64,000 nucleotides of DNA from Denitrificimonas caeni DSM 24390 (GTDB lineage: Bacteria; Pseudomonadota; Gammaproteobacteria; Pseudomonadales; Pseudomonadaceae), in contig NZ_ATXQ01000001.1 in the NCBI RefSeq assembly GCF_000421765.1, positions 62,001-126,000 of the forward strand, in the 5' to 3' direction. The notes beneath the pieces are model-generated. The model worked only from the letters and a program-made list of their open reading frames with translations. It was not told the DNA's origin and ran no database searches. The translations under genes and the position numbers were made by a program. Positions 27,701 to 34,665 of the stretch are shown here, in pieces. Every line of letters begins with the position of its first letter. Position 1 is the first letter of the stretch.

Positions 27701-28240
27701 AGTTTCACGGCGACGTTCTTTGTATTTAGAAATGCCTGCCGCTTCTTCAATAAAAATGCGCAAATCATCTGGGCGCGCTTCGACCAAACGCGAAATCATG
27801 CCCTGCTCAATAATCGCGTAGCTGCGCGGGCCAAGACCGGTACCGAGGAAAATATCAGTGATATCACGGCGGCGACACTTCACCCCATTGAGGAAATAGG
27901 TGCTTTGCGCCTCGCGGGTGACGCGGCGACGGATCGATATTTCGGCATAACTGGCATATTCGCCGCGCAGGGTACCGTCGCTGTTATCAAACACCAGTTC
28001 AATGCTGGCTTGCGAAATCGGTTTACGGGTATTGGAGCCATTGAAAATCACATCAGTCATTGATTCACCGCGCAAGTTCTTCGCCGAGCTTTCGCCGAGC
28101 ACCCAGCGCACTGCATCAATAATATTCGACTTGCCGCAACCATTGGGGCCCACCACCGCGGTCATATTGCTCGGGAAGCTTGCCGTAGTGGGATCAACAA
28201 AGGATTTAAAGCCGGCCAGCCGGATGCATTTCAGACGCAT
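24749..28240 (-). CDS. smc: Chromosome segregation protein SMC
   Basis: The 1163-residue protein has an N-terminal ATPase half with GPNGCGKSNIIDAVRWVLGE (Walker A, 32-51), two long glutamine-rich coiled coils, a hinge at about 500-660, and a C-terminal half with LLSGGEKALTALAL (signature) and FCMLDEVDAPLDDANV (Walker B). It acts with ScpAB to compact and individualise chromosomes. It starts 3 bp after the GntR gene ends. In pseudomonads zipA and ligA normally follow smc; neither is present here. Glutamine-rich coiled coils generate many false open frames on the other strand. Confidence 0.97.
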   Translation of the reverse strand: MRLKCIRLAGFKSFVDPTTASFPSNMTAVVGPNGCGKSNIIDAVRWVLGESSAKNLRGESMTDVIFNGSNTRKPISQASIELVFDNSDGTLRGEYASYAEISIRRRVTREAQSTYFLNGVKCRRRDITDIFLGTGLGPRSYAIIEQGMISRLVEARPDDLRIFIEEAAGISKYKERRRETENRIRRTQENLERLLDLREELGRQIERLQRQAHAAEKYQEYKTEENSLKAQLTALRWQQLNGQAGEHEAVISELETALQACIAEQRQADAKIELLRDGHHELSDAFNRVQGRFYAIGADIARHEQSIQHAQQRLGQLQEDLREAERMRLETESHLASDRELLAGLDEELALLTEQQAEAQLNEECSADAFLQAEEAMQDWQERWNTLTEQSAQPRSEASVQRAKIDQLEQNSQRLITRQQRLQDEQQNLIEDPLAESLDELHERVDEAQAHLDELSATQQLQAAQLQDTQEQLTEKNQQQQQVQGQLQRMQGRISALEALQQAALNPEQGVQEWLVSQQLQQQPRLLDGLKVAAGWELAVETVLAADLQAVQVDHWDDLALTDLSSGHLRLVSNSPAVAPVKDSLLSKVLSASLDVSPWLAQVYAVATLDEALVLRAQLNSGESVVSQDGYWLAAHFLTVQRGDAQNSGVLARAQELDALLLSVAELDEQQQALADQLQALNNARHSVQEQGEQLRRDEQSAHRALSELKSQLSAKLARVEQLQLRRTAIHAELADVSEQQQIEAEQMAEARLLLQDALDNMASAEQQQQQLQAEQGQLRSQFEQLRQQAQQDKNTQHQLALRISTLSTQKRSTEQALQRLEQQFAQANQRREQLNLNLEEGASPIDELRAQLEELLQTRLSIDDELRAARTALEDADTQMRDAEKQRSQAEQRAQAVREQLERQRLAWQTLSVQKDTLNQQLQELELDVHKLLEQLPVGAESTVWEQQLAAVAARIERLGAINLAAIEEYRQQSERKTYLDAQNDDLVEALDTLENVIRKIDRETRNRFKETFDLINNGLQELFPKVFGGGHASLEMTGDDLLSTGVAIMARPPGKKNSTIHLLSGGEKALTALALVFAIFQLNPAPFCMLDEVDAPLDDANVGRYARLVKEMSEKVQFIYITHNKIAMEMADQLLGVTMHEPGCSRLVAVNVEEAAALAES

Positions 28241-28243
28241 GAA

Positions 28244-28936
28244 TCAATGCTCTCCTGACAAGGCACTGAGTACCAATTGGCAGTTTTTTTGCGCATACGC
28301 ATGCAGCAGCCCAGGAATATCCTCGACTTCACGTGCCTGAACGGCGACCAATAACTGGTCAAAAATACGCGTCAACTGCTCCATTTCAGCGCTCCGCTGC
28401 TTAAAAGCCAAATGATAAGTACGCCCTACTGCTGGAATAACATTGGCTAAGGCCTGCCGTAAATACGGGTTATCGACCACAGGCGTGGCCACCTCAATTA
28501 CGGCGAAACAATGCTTAACAAACCCATCCACATCATTATTTTGCACACTCAACTGCATTGCTCGGCGCACCCCAACAAAAGGCAACAACTGACTTTGAGT
28601 CTGCCAACGCTGCGCCAACAAGGTGCCGAGCAATATATATAAATCGGTGCTTAAGTCATACAAATCTTGCACATTCTGCGCGGTCAGCACACGAACCTGT
28701 GCGCCACGTCGCGGATAAATATCCACCAGATAGCAACGCTGCGACAACAGCAGCGCTTCGCGCACTGAGCTACGGCTGACCTGATAGGTCTGCGCAATCG
28801 CCATTTCACGCAGCGCAAAACCACCGGCCAGTTCACCGCAAATAATACGCTGCGCCAGCGCATCAGCAATACTTCGCGTCAAACCGGCAGCATTGGGCAG
28901 CAACTTAATGGACTGATTTTTTTGATTTAAAGGCAT
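28244..28936 (-). CDS. GntR/FCD-family transcriptional regulator
   Basis: I place the start at ATG 28936 (MPLNQKNQSIKLLPNAAG), giving 230 residues. A TTG at 28966 would add ten residues. Neither has a good ribosome site. The N-terminal winged helix holds GGFALREMAIAQTYQVSRSS (about 45-64) and an FCD-type helical domain follows. A GntR regulator next to smc is a conserved pseudomonad neighbourhood. Ligand and targets are unknown. It is only 3 bp upstream of smc, so co-transcription is likely. Confidence 0.85.
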   Translation of the reverse strand: MPLNQKNQSIKLLPNAAGLTRSIADALAQRIICGELAGGFALREMAIAQTYQVSRSSVREALLLSQRCYLVDIYPRRGAQVRVLTAQNVQDLYDLSTDLYILLGTLLAQRWQTQSQLLPFVGVRRAMQLSVQNNDVDGFVKHCFAVIEVATPVVDNPYLRQALANVIPAVGRTYHLAFKQRSAEMEQLTRIFDQLLVAVQAREVEDIPGLLHAYAQKNCQLVLSALSGEH

Positions 28937-29323
28937 CGGCGCAGTGTACAAGAAAGCGTCTGTCAACGCAGTGGCTTAGCTGACAAAGAAGCGGTACTGA
29001 GCAATTCATCCTTGCTATGAGCTACTAAAATTGTAGGCCGTCCATTTATGGGTGGCACGCGCGTTAAAAACACCCCAATGCATGAGCACCACAACCATAA
29101 CTAAACCACCGGATTACAAGTCTATGTCACCCCTAAAGGAGTGACCTACAGGACTGCCGAACTGCTCAAATGGTAGGCCGTCCATTTATGGGCAACACAC
29201 GCGTTAAGAACACCCCAATGCATGAATATTCCAAACCATGACAAAACTCAGTAGCATCCTCACGGTTTTATATGGCGGCTTGGCTGTGTAAGATTAACGC
29301 ACTGATAATTCGAGAGGTTACCC
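28937..29323. other. Repeat-bearing intergenic region before mscS
   Basis: About 390 bp without a gene. It holds two copies of a palindrome-containing direct repeat (29028-29090 and 29168-29230) with a separate hairpin between them (GTCACCCC/GGAGTGAC at about 29127-29146). The short stretch from 29240 to 29310 must contain the mscS promoter, but I could not assign boxes with confidence. GAGGT lies before the mscS ATG. Confidence 0.6.
29028..29230. repeat. Pair of about 60-bp direct repeats, 140 bp apart
   Basis: Copies start at 29028 and 29168. Both contain GTAGGCCGTCCATTTATGGG, then GCGTTAA(A/G)AACACCCC and AATGCATGA. The first part, GCC-GT-CCAT-TT-ATGG-GT-GGC in copy one, is an imperfect palindrome, so this is a REP-like dispersed element distinct from the GC-rich REPs elsewhere in the window. 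Confidence 0.85.
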
Positions 29324-30163
29324 ATGCAAGATAATTCAATAACGCCCTGGTTAGAAGAAATCCAAGCCAACTGGTTACCTTTGCTGGTGCAATATGGCAA
29401 ACATATTGTCTTTGCTCTCATCACATTAGCTATTGGATGGTGGCTAATCGGCCGTATTGTCAGCAGTCTTGGGCTCTTCATGGATAAACGTCACGCAGAC
29501 CCGATGGTGACTGGCTTTTTAAGCTCTCTGCTCAACGCTTTATTACGTGTACTACTGCTGCTTAGCGTCGCCGGTATGGTTGGTATTGAAACTACTTCCT
29601 TTATCGCCTTGATCGGTGCTGCCGGTCTTGCCGTTGGTTTAGCTTTACAAGGCAGCCTCGCTAACTTTGCTGGCGGCGTGCTGATTTTGTTTTTGCGTCC
29701 CTTTCGTGCCGGTGATTACATCGAAGCGCAAGGCACGGCTGGCACCGTAGAAAGCATTATGATTTTCCACACCATCCTGCGCACAGCCGATAACAAAGTG
29801 ATTATTCTGCCCAACGGCAGCTTATCCAACGGCGCTATTACCAACTACTCACGCAAACCAACCCGCCGTGTTGATATCAATGTTGGCATTGATTACACCG
29901 ATGACATTAAAAAAGCGCGCAGCGTACTACTCGGCTTAGCTGCAGCCGATCAGCGCGTATTGAAAGACCCCGCAGCAGTGGTTTACCTAACCTCTTTGGG
30001 GGATAACTCAGTCAATCTGTCACTGCGGATGTGGACCAATAGCGCTGACTATTGGGGCGTCTTCTTTGAGCTGCAAGAGCAAATGAAAGAAGCCTTTGAT
30101 CGTGAAGGTCTAAGCTTCCCGTTCCCACAGCGCACCGTGCATATTCAGCAGCCTGAGCAATAA
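29324..30163 (+). CDS. mscS: Small-conductance mechanosensitive channel MscS
   Basis: The 279-residue protein has three N-terminal membrane segments, the pore-lining third helix GLAVGLALQGSLANFAGGVL (about 103-122), LRPFRAGDYIEA and a C-terminal alpha/beta cytoplasmic cage. Length and order match E. coli MscS (286). It opens on hypo-osmotic stress and releases solutes. GAGGT precedes the ATG. It appears monocistronic; a REP lies in the gap after it. Confidence 0.94.
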   Translation: MQDNSITPWLEEIQANWLPLLVQYGKHIVFALITLAIGWWLIGRIVSSLGLFMDKRHADPMVTGFLSSLLNALLRVLLLLSVAGMVGIETTSFIALIGAAGLAVGLALQGSLANFAGGVLILFLRPFRAGDYIEAQGTAGTVESIMIFHTILRTADNKVIILPNGSLSNGAITNYSRKPTRRVDINVGIDYTDDIKKARSVLLGLAAADQRVLKDPAAVVYLTSLGDNSVNLSLRMWTNSADYWGVFFELQEQMKEAFDREGLSFPFPQRTVHIQQPEQ

Positions 30164-30201
30164 ATACAACGGCATTCTGCCAAGGATGGCGGTGTTATCT
30201 A

Positions 30202-30226
30202 TGCGGGCAAGCTGCCCGCGCTCCCA
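30202..30226. repeat. REP palindrome
   Basis: TGCGGGCAAGCTGCCCGCG followed by CTCCCA is a GC-rich imperfect palindrome of REP type in the mscS-nth gap. The same subtype starts the tandem array at 52552. Confidence 0.8.
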
Positions 30227-30357
30227 AGCAAGCAACTCGCATCACCGCACTCCTTAGGTAACTCAAAACCAACCGCAATCCTTCAGCAGTAAAACCTGTA
30301 TCATCTACAGTCACGCTTTCATCATCCCTATCATTTTATTCTGATTGAGCCAGCCAC

Positions 30358-30996
30358 ATGAATGCCGCCAAGCGTTATGAAATTTTTAGCCGTTTTCGCG
30401 AAGACAATCCTAAGCCCGAAACCGAACTGAACTACTCATCCTCTTTTGAGCTGCTGATCGCGGTGATTTTATCGGCGCAGGCCACTGATGTTGGCGTCAA
30501 CAAAGCCACCGATAAGTTATTCCCCGTGGCTAATACGCCTGAATCCATTTATGCACTTGGCTATGATGGACTGTGTGAATACGTAAAAACCATCGGCCTC
30601 TACCCCACTAAAGCCAAAAACGTCATTGAAACTTGTCGTCTGTTGATTGAGAGACATAACAGCCAAGTTCCCGAGACTCGCGCTGAGCTCGAAGCTTTGC
30701 CTGGAGTGGGTCGTAAAACGGCTAACGTCGTTCTCAATACTGCCTTTGGGCAAGTCGCGATGGCAGTCGACACGCATATTTTCCGAGTCAGCAATCGCAC
30801 CAATATCGCGCCAGGCAAGAATGTTTTAGAAGTGGAAAAGAAGCTGCTCAAGCATGTGCCAAAAGAGTTTTTACTGGATGCACACCATTGGCTGATCTTG
30901 CATGGCCGTTACGTTTGCCAAGCGCGCAAGCCACGCTGCGGCAGTTGCCGGATTGAAGATTTGTGCGAATTTAAACAGAAAACTTCTGACGATTAG
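30358..30996 (+). CDS. nth: Endonuclease III
   Basis: The 212-residue protein matches Nth throughout. The helix-hairpin-helix LPGVGRKTANVVL holds the catalytic lysine (about 120), VDTHIFRVSNR holds the catalytic aspartate (about 138), and CQARKPRCGSCRIEDLC is the C-x6-C-x2-C-x5-C 4Fe-4S motif. It removes oxidised pyrimidines and nicks abasic sites in base-excision repair. Upstream rsxB-type genes that often accompany nth are absent. A PA3496-like small gene follows, as in Pseudomonas. Confidence 0.97.
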   Translation: MNAAKRYEIFSRFREDNPKPETELNYSSSFELLIAVILSAQATDVGVNKATDKLFPVANTPESIYALGYDGLCEYVKTIGLYPTKAKNVIETCRLLIERHNSQVPETRAELEALPGVGRKTANVVLNTAFGQVAMAVDTHIFRVSNRTNIAPGKNVLEVEKKLLKHVPKEFLLDAHHWLILHGRYVCQARKPRCGSCRIEDLCEFKQKTSDD

Positions 30997-31104
30997 TTTT
31001 ATCTATCAAAAATCAAATATCTATTCAAAAAATGATTTTTACCAAATCGTATTTTATGGTTATAAGGTGCGCCAACGGAAACACCCGTCTGCGAGGCTCT
31101 AATC

Positions 31105-31287
31105 ATGAGTAAAGAAGATTTAGAAATAGATGACGATTTTGTTGCTGAAGACAGCGAAGAAGTCGAAGAAGATACACCGGTAGAAACAGCAAAAACCAAT
31201 CTCGCCAAGCGTCGCATGATCGATAACATGCTTGAAGAGCGCCGCTTGCGTAAGCAAATGGCAGAGTACGACTTCGACCTGGATTAA
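31105..31287 (+). CDS. PA3496-family small acidic protein
   Basis: The 60-residue protein has a very acidic N-terminal half (EDLEIDDDFVAEDSEEVEED region) and a basic helical C-terminus with AKRRMIDNMLEERRLRKQM and an acidic end. It lies 108 bp after nth in the same orientation, the position of PA3496 in P. aeruginosa, which databases name a putative envelope-integrity protein. GAGG lies nine bases before the ATG. Function is not known from sequence. A REP pair begins directly after its stop. Confidence 0.8.
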   Translation: MSKEDLEIDDDFVAEDSEEVEEDTPVETAKTNLAKRRMIDNMLEERRLRKQMAEYDFDLD

Positions 31288-31289
31288 CC

Positions 31290-31352
31290 CCCGTAGGAGC
31301 GGGCCATGCCCGCGAACCAAACCAGCACCTTTGTTCGCGGGCATGGCCCGCG
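31290..31352. repeat. REPIN: two REPs in inverted orientation
   Basis: GTAGGAGCGGGCCATGCCCG (from 31293) and its inverted partner TTCGCGGGCATGGCCCGCGA (31333-31352) flank a short AT-richer spacer. This is the doublet form in which REP sequences are mobilised by RAYT transposases in pseudomonads. No RAYT gene is in the window. Confidence 0.85.
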
Positions 31353-31446
31353 ACAATCGCTAACTCGCACAGCACCGCCACCACAGCCACAGTGCAAACC
31401 ACCTATACCGCGATTGCAGCGCAAAACCCATCGAGGGTATGACCCT

Positions 31447-31516
31447 CTCCTACAGAAAACCAGCCCAACATACCGATCCCGCTCCTACAGAAAACCAGCC
31501 CAACATACCGATCCCG
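31447..31516. repeat. Two perfect 35-bp tandem repeats
   Basis: Units at 31447-31481 and 31482-31516 are identical as read, beginning CTCCTACAGAAAACCAGCCC and ending TACCGATCCCG. The opening CTCCTAC is the tail of the REP sequence, so the unit seems to have grown from a degraded REP. Confidence 0.9.
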
Positions 31517-31517
31517 C

Positions 31518-31561
31518 CCCGTAGGAGCGGGCCATGCCCGCGAACCAAACCAGCACCTTTG
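31518..31561. repeat. Second copy of the 44-bp REP-containing repeat
   Basis: Identical over 44 bases to 31290-31333, beginning CCCGTAGGAGCGGGCCATGC and ending CAGCACCTTTG. The inverted partner found after the first copy is missing here. Confidence 0.9.
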
Positions 31562-31684
31562 CACTAGCGCGACTCTGAGCAACCCCAACCCTGTGATGCA
31601 AACCACAGCGCATCACACTTCACATTTGCTTTTTAACTGTTCTAGTCTTTACTCAATGTGTCTTGATTAAGAGAACAGCATGCT

Positions 31685-33151
31685 ATGCATACACTTCCAA
31701 AAATATTGCATCACGGCGCTAAAAACGGTGTGACGGGTTCATGCCATCAATTGATTATTGATGATAAAAACAGTTTATTGATTGATTGCGGTCTGTTTCA
31801 AGGTGCCGAGACCTCTGCAGAAGGCCAAGCCAGTAGCGATCAATTAAGCATTGAGTTTGATATTTCTACGGTTAAAGCCCTGATTGTCACCCACGTGCAC
31901 ATTGATCATGTCGGACGCATTCCCTATTTACTCGCGGCCGGCTTTACTGGACCGATCATCTGCAGCGAACCCTCAGCCAAACTGCTGCCGATTGTCCTTG
32001 AAGACGCCTTTAAACTTGGCGTTAGTCGCGATCAGCATCTGGTTGAGCAATACATCAAGCTCATCGCCAGTCGTATTATCGCCCTGCCCTATAACCGTTG
32101 GCTGCCGATGCTAAAAACACCACAGGTGAGTATTCGCCTACAACGCGCGGGGCATATTTTAGGCTCAGCCTATGTCGAACTCGATGTGCAAGAGCCAACC
32201 TCAGACACCAAACAGCGGGTTATTTTTTCTGGCGACCTTGGCGCACCCTATGCACCGATTTTATCCGCGCCAAAACCTGCCTATCGCGCCGATCTAGTGA
32301 TTTTAGAAAGCACCTATGGTGACCGCCAGCATCACAGCCGTCGTGATCGTCGTCAGCGCTTACAGAGCGTCATTGAACATGCCTTACGTGATCAAGGCAC
32401 AGTGTTGATTCCAGCCTTCAGTATTGGTCGCACCCAAGAGCTGCTCTACGAACTGGAAGACATTATCCACCGCAATCAATGCCAAACCTGCCTGACCAGC
32501 AGCGCACAAATGTTAAATGAGCAGTCAACGCACGCCCACAGCAGCACCTGGCAGGACATTCCGATTATTTTAGACTCACCCTTAGCCAGTCGCTTTACTC
32601 AGGTCTATAGCGAACTACAAAGCTTCTGGGACAAAGAAGCGCAGCAGCGAGTCAATAAAGGTCGCAATCCTCTGGCTTTTAAACAATTGATTACCGTTGA
32701 CGATCACCGCGACCATCAGCGCATGGTGCAGCACTTAGCTGATACTAAACGTCCGGCCATTGTTATTGCGGGCGGCGGCATGTGCAGCGGTGGCCGCATC
32801 GTCAACTATCTCGAAGCCATGCTCGATGAATCGCGCCACAATGTGCTGTTTGTCGGCTATCAGGCGCAAGGCACGCTGGGCAACTTGATTCAGAAATATG
32901 GCCCACGCGGCGGTTATGTCGATATCAACCACAAACGTATTGATATCCGCGCAGAAATTAGCACGCTCGCTGGTTACTCCGCGCATGCCGATCAAGCCAG
33001 CTTGCTGCGCTTTATCACTGGAATGCGCAAGTGGCCTAAACAAGTGCGTTTAATCCATGGTGAAGCGCAGGCTAAATCAGCCTTGCAAGATAAAATCCGC
33101 CATGCTTTTGCCCAGTGTCAGCATCCGGGCGAAGTTATCATTCCTAGTTAA
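31685..33151 (+). CDS. MBL-fold/beta-CASP hydrolase (RNA-processing exonuclease-like)
   Basis: The 488-residue protein has the metallo-beta-lactamase metal motif THVHIDHVGRIPYL (HxHxDH, about 65-78), FSGDLG, a beta-CASP insert with AFSIGRTQELLYEL, GGGMCSGGRIVNYL, and the C-terminal GYSAHADQASLL and LIHGEAQA motifs of the CPSF73/Ysh1-like family. Bacterial members are predicted endo- or exoribonucleases. The catalytic residues appear complete. Its physiological substrate is unknown. It is not obviously in an operon. Confidence 0.88.
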   Translation: MHTLPKILHHGAKNGVTGSCHQLIIDDKNSLLIDCGLFQGAETSAEGQASSDQLSIEFDISTVKALIVTHVHIDHVGRIPYLLAAGFTGPIICSEPSAKLLPIVLEDAFKLGVSRDQHLVEQYIKLIASRIIALPYNRWLPMLKTPQVSIRLQRAGHILGSAYVELDVQEPTSDTKQRVIFSGDLGAPYAPILSAPKPAYRADLVILESTYGDRQHHSRRDRRQRLQSVIEHALRDQGTVLIPAFSIGRTQELLYELEDIIHRNQCQTCLTSSAQMLNEQSTHAHSSTWQDIPIILDSPLASRFTQVYSELQSFWDKEAQQRVNKGRNPLAFKQLITVDDHRDHQRMVQHLADTKRPAIVIAGGGMCSGGRIVNYLEAMLDESRHNVLFVGYQAQGTLGNLIQKYGPRGGYVDINHKRIDIRAEISTLAGYSAHADQASLLRFITGMRKWPKQVRLIHGEAQAKSALQDKIRHAFAQCQHPGEVIIPS

Positions 33152-33440
33152 TTCTGTGGTCCTGTGGCTTTTCGTCACAGCGTCCATTGACCTAGGTCAA
33201 GTCATAACAGCTGGGCTTCTTGAATACTGCAAATGACGCGCTTGCATTGCAATGACCATAAACCTTCCCGGGTACGTGTCTTTTTTGTAATGTGCAGCGC
33301 GTCGTTTAACCCTCTAGCGCTACATCTTGATAACAGTATCCTCAAGGTACTGATACTTGTGCGTCTTGATTGCTATCAAGGCGCATTTTTTTGTGCCATG
33401 CAAAACTCACATCCTATGCATTGGGAAGCGGAGGTTTAGC
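33152..33440 (+). promoter_or_regulatory. Regulatory region of the DGC gene with FNR/ANR-type boxes
   Basis: This 289-bp gap contains TTGACCTAGGTCAA at 33187-33200, a perfect palindrome of the TTGA-N6-TCAA class, and TTGATTGCTATCAA at 33366-33379, an exact match to the TTGAT-N4-ATCAA box of FNR/ANR/DNR. The second box ends 61 bp before the DGC gene ATG, suited to activation under low oxygen. AGTATC/GATACT near 33330-33355 forms a further inverted repeat. Confidence 0.75.
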
Positions 33441-33821
33441 ATGTCCCGCGCGCAAACACCGATAATCTATTCTTGCTCAGGTTGCTCAAACGTCGCGCAA
33501 CTGGCGAACACGCTCGCTGTGCGCCTCGATCGCGCAGGATTGGCCGAAATGTCCTGTATTGCCGGCGTCGGCGGCGATGTCAAAGCTCTGGTTAAAAAAG
33601 CACAAAGCCCACGCCCCATCATCGTGATTGATGGCTGCCACTTACATTGCGCCAAAGCCTGCCTCAGCCGCCACGATGTAGAAGCCGATGTGCATGTCAC
33701 CTTAAGTGATTATGGATTGCGTAAACGCTACGGAGAGGACTGCTCGACAGAAGAAGCCGATCGGTTATTTGATGAGTTCACTGAGATTATTGCCAGTGAT
33801 AGGCTAAGCCAGAAAGCTTAA
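33441..33821 (+). CDS. DGC-domain putative zinc-binding protein
   Basis: I place the start at ATG 33441 (MSRAQTPIIYSCSGCSNVAQ), giving 126 residues. The longer frame to 33357 would run across the anaerobic-regulator box. YSCSGCSN near residue 10 and VIDGCHLHCAKACL near 70 supply paired cysteines and the DGC signature of this family of putative zinc-binding proteins, often found near respiratory or anaerobic genes. GGAG lies before the ATG. A perfect FNR/ANR-type box upstream predicts induction at low oxygen. The molecular function is not established. Confidence 0.82.
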   Translation: MSRAQTPIIYSCSGCSNVAQLANTLAVRLDRAGLAEMSCIAGVGGDVKALVKKAQSPRPIIVIDGCHLHCAKACLSRHDVEADVHVTLSDYGLRKRYGEDCSTEEADRLFDEFTEIIASDRLSQKA

Positions 33822-33849
33822 AGACAGATATCACCAGAGAGACATAAAT

Positions 33850-33888
33850 GTATCAAACCGCAGCATCTAAACTGCGGCTTGATACTTT
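33850..33888 (-). terminator. Bidirectional terminator between the DGC gene and pilE
   Basis: GTATCAA-A-CCGCAG and CTGCGG-C-TTGATAC form a thirteen-pair stem with one mismatch and an eight-base loop, lying between convergent genes. The T-runs on both sides are weak. Confidence 0.7.
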
Positions 33889-33900
33889 ACAGCGGGTTAG

Positions 33901-34317
33901 TTAACGCCAGCAGTCGTTGTTATCACTTCTACTACCGCTACTACCTCTTACACCTAAAGCATCCAAGGTTAGTGTTGCGCATTTTGCATCATTAAACTGA
34001 TTGTTCGCCGTCAAGGTATATCCACCATCATCTGCAACCTTAGCAATGGCCAATGTGTATTTACTGGTAGCAGACCTTGTTGGGCTAGATAAGCCCAATT
34101 TGGCGATATCAGCAATAGCAGTCACATACACATTATTCTGCGCAAAATAACGCTCTTGGCGCGCCGCAACATCACTTAAAAAAGCCTGCCCCTCAGTGCG
34201 ATTGCCACGTTTCACGTACTCGTCATAACTGGGATAGGCAATCGCTGCCAGAATCCCAATAATGGCAACAACGATCATCACTTCAATGAGGGTGAAGCCT
34301 TGCTGGACTGCTTTCAT
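33901..34317 (-). CDS. pilE: Type IV minor pilin PilE
   Basis: The 138-residue protein begins with a short leader ending in G, then FTLIEVMIVVAIIGILAAIAYPSY, the class III signal and hydrophobic helix of type IV pilins (cleaved by PilD after the glycine, residue about 7). The C-terminal half has two cysteines (NDAKCATLTL and DNNDCWR) that probably form the D-region loop. It is the last gene of the minor pilin operon and overlaps pilY2 by ATGA. It helps prime pilus assembly in the inner membrane and periplasm. Confidence 0.92.
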   Translation of the reverse strand: MKAVQQGFTLIEVMIVVAIIGILAAIAYPSYDEYVKRGNRTEGQAFLSDVAARQERYFAQNNVYVTAIADIAKLGLSSPTRSATSKYTLAIAKVADDGGYTLTANNQFNDAKCATLTLDALGVRGSSGSRSDNNDCWR

Positions 34318-34664
34318 CGCTGCGCGCCTCCTGCTTCAGTTGTATCTGAAATATTTTTGAGATTTTGCTCCACTTCGGTGACTGACTGCGGGTACAAATA
34401 CAACGAATTAATACGGTTATAAGGTGTGCCAACAATACCGCTAAAACCAACGAGATAGCCTGGCTTAAGCTTTAGAATCGCGCTAACGTCCTCGATCTGT
34501 ACAGTATTTGGCAGACTGTATAAAGTCTCATTAACGTTAATCACATTTTTTCCAAGCTGCACACTTTGCACAATGCCAATATCTTCAAAGGTATTAACCT
34601 GAGCACTTGCAGTGAAGCTGGCGGCGCTAAGCACCACCGCAACAGAGAGTAGTATTTTTTTCAT
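34314..34664 (-). CDS. pilY2: PilY2-like pilus assembly protein
   Basis: The ATG at 34664 (MKKILLSVAVVLSAASFTAS) is preceded by GAGGG and gives 116 residues with a signal peptide cut near ASA-Q. The rest is a small beta-rich periplasmic domain. In P. aeruginosa pilY2 lies between pilY1 and pilE, and this gene has that position and size. The function of PilY2 is poorly defined. It starts one base after the pilY1 stop. Confidence 0.8.
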   Translation of the reverse strand: MKKILLSVAVVLSAASFTASAQVNTFEDIGIVQSVQLGKNVINVNETLYSLPNTVQIEDVSAILKLKPGYLVGFSGIVGTPYNRINSLYLYPQSVTEVEQNLKNISDTTEAGGAQR

Positions 34665-34665
34665 G

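Larger units (their letters stand above)
31288..31684. other. REP/REPIN and tandem-repeat region
   Basis: About 400 bp without a gene, made largely of repeats: a 44-bp direct repeat containing a REP at each end, an inverted REP partner at the left, and two 35-bp tandem units in the middle. The last 100 bases before the MBL gene look unique. No promoter was assigned with confidence. Confidence 0.8.

Noticed and set aside
31290-31561. Possible insertion-sequence remnant
   Set aside because: No transposase fragment or target duplication; all parts are explained by REP copies and short tandem units.
33233-33439. 68-codon frame upstream of the DGC gene
   Set aside because: It runs through both the inverted repeat and the FNR/ANR-type box and has no ribosome site.
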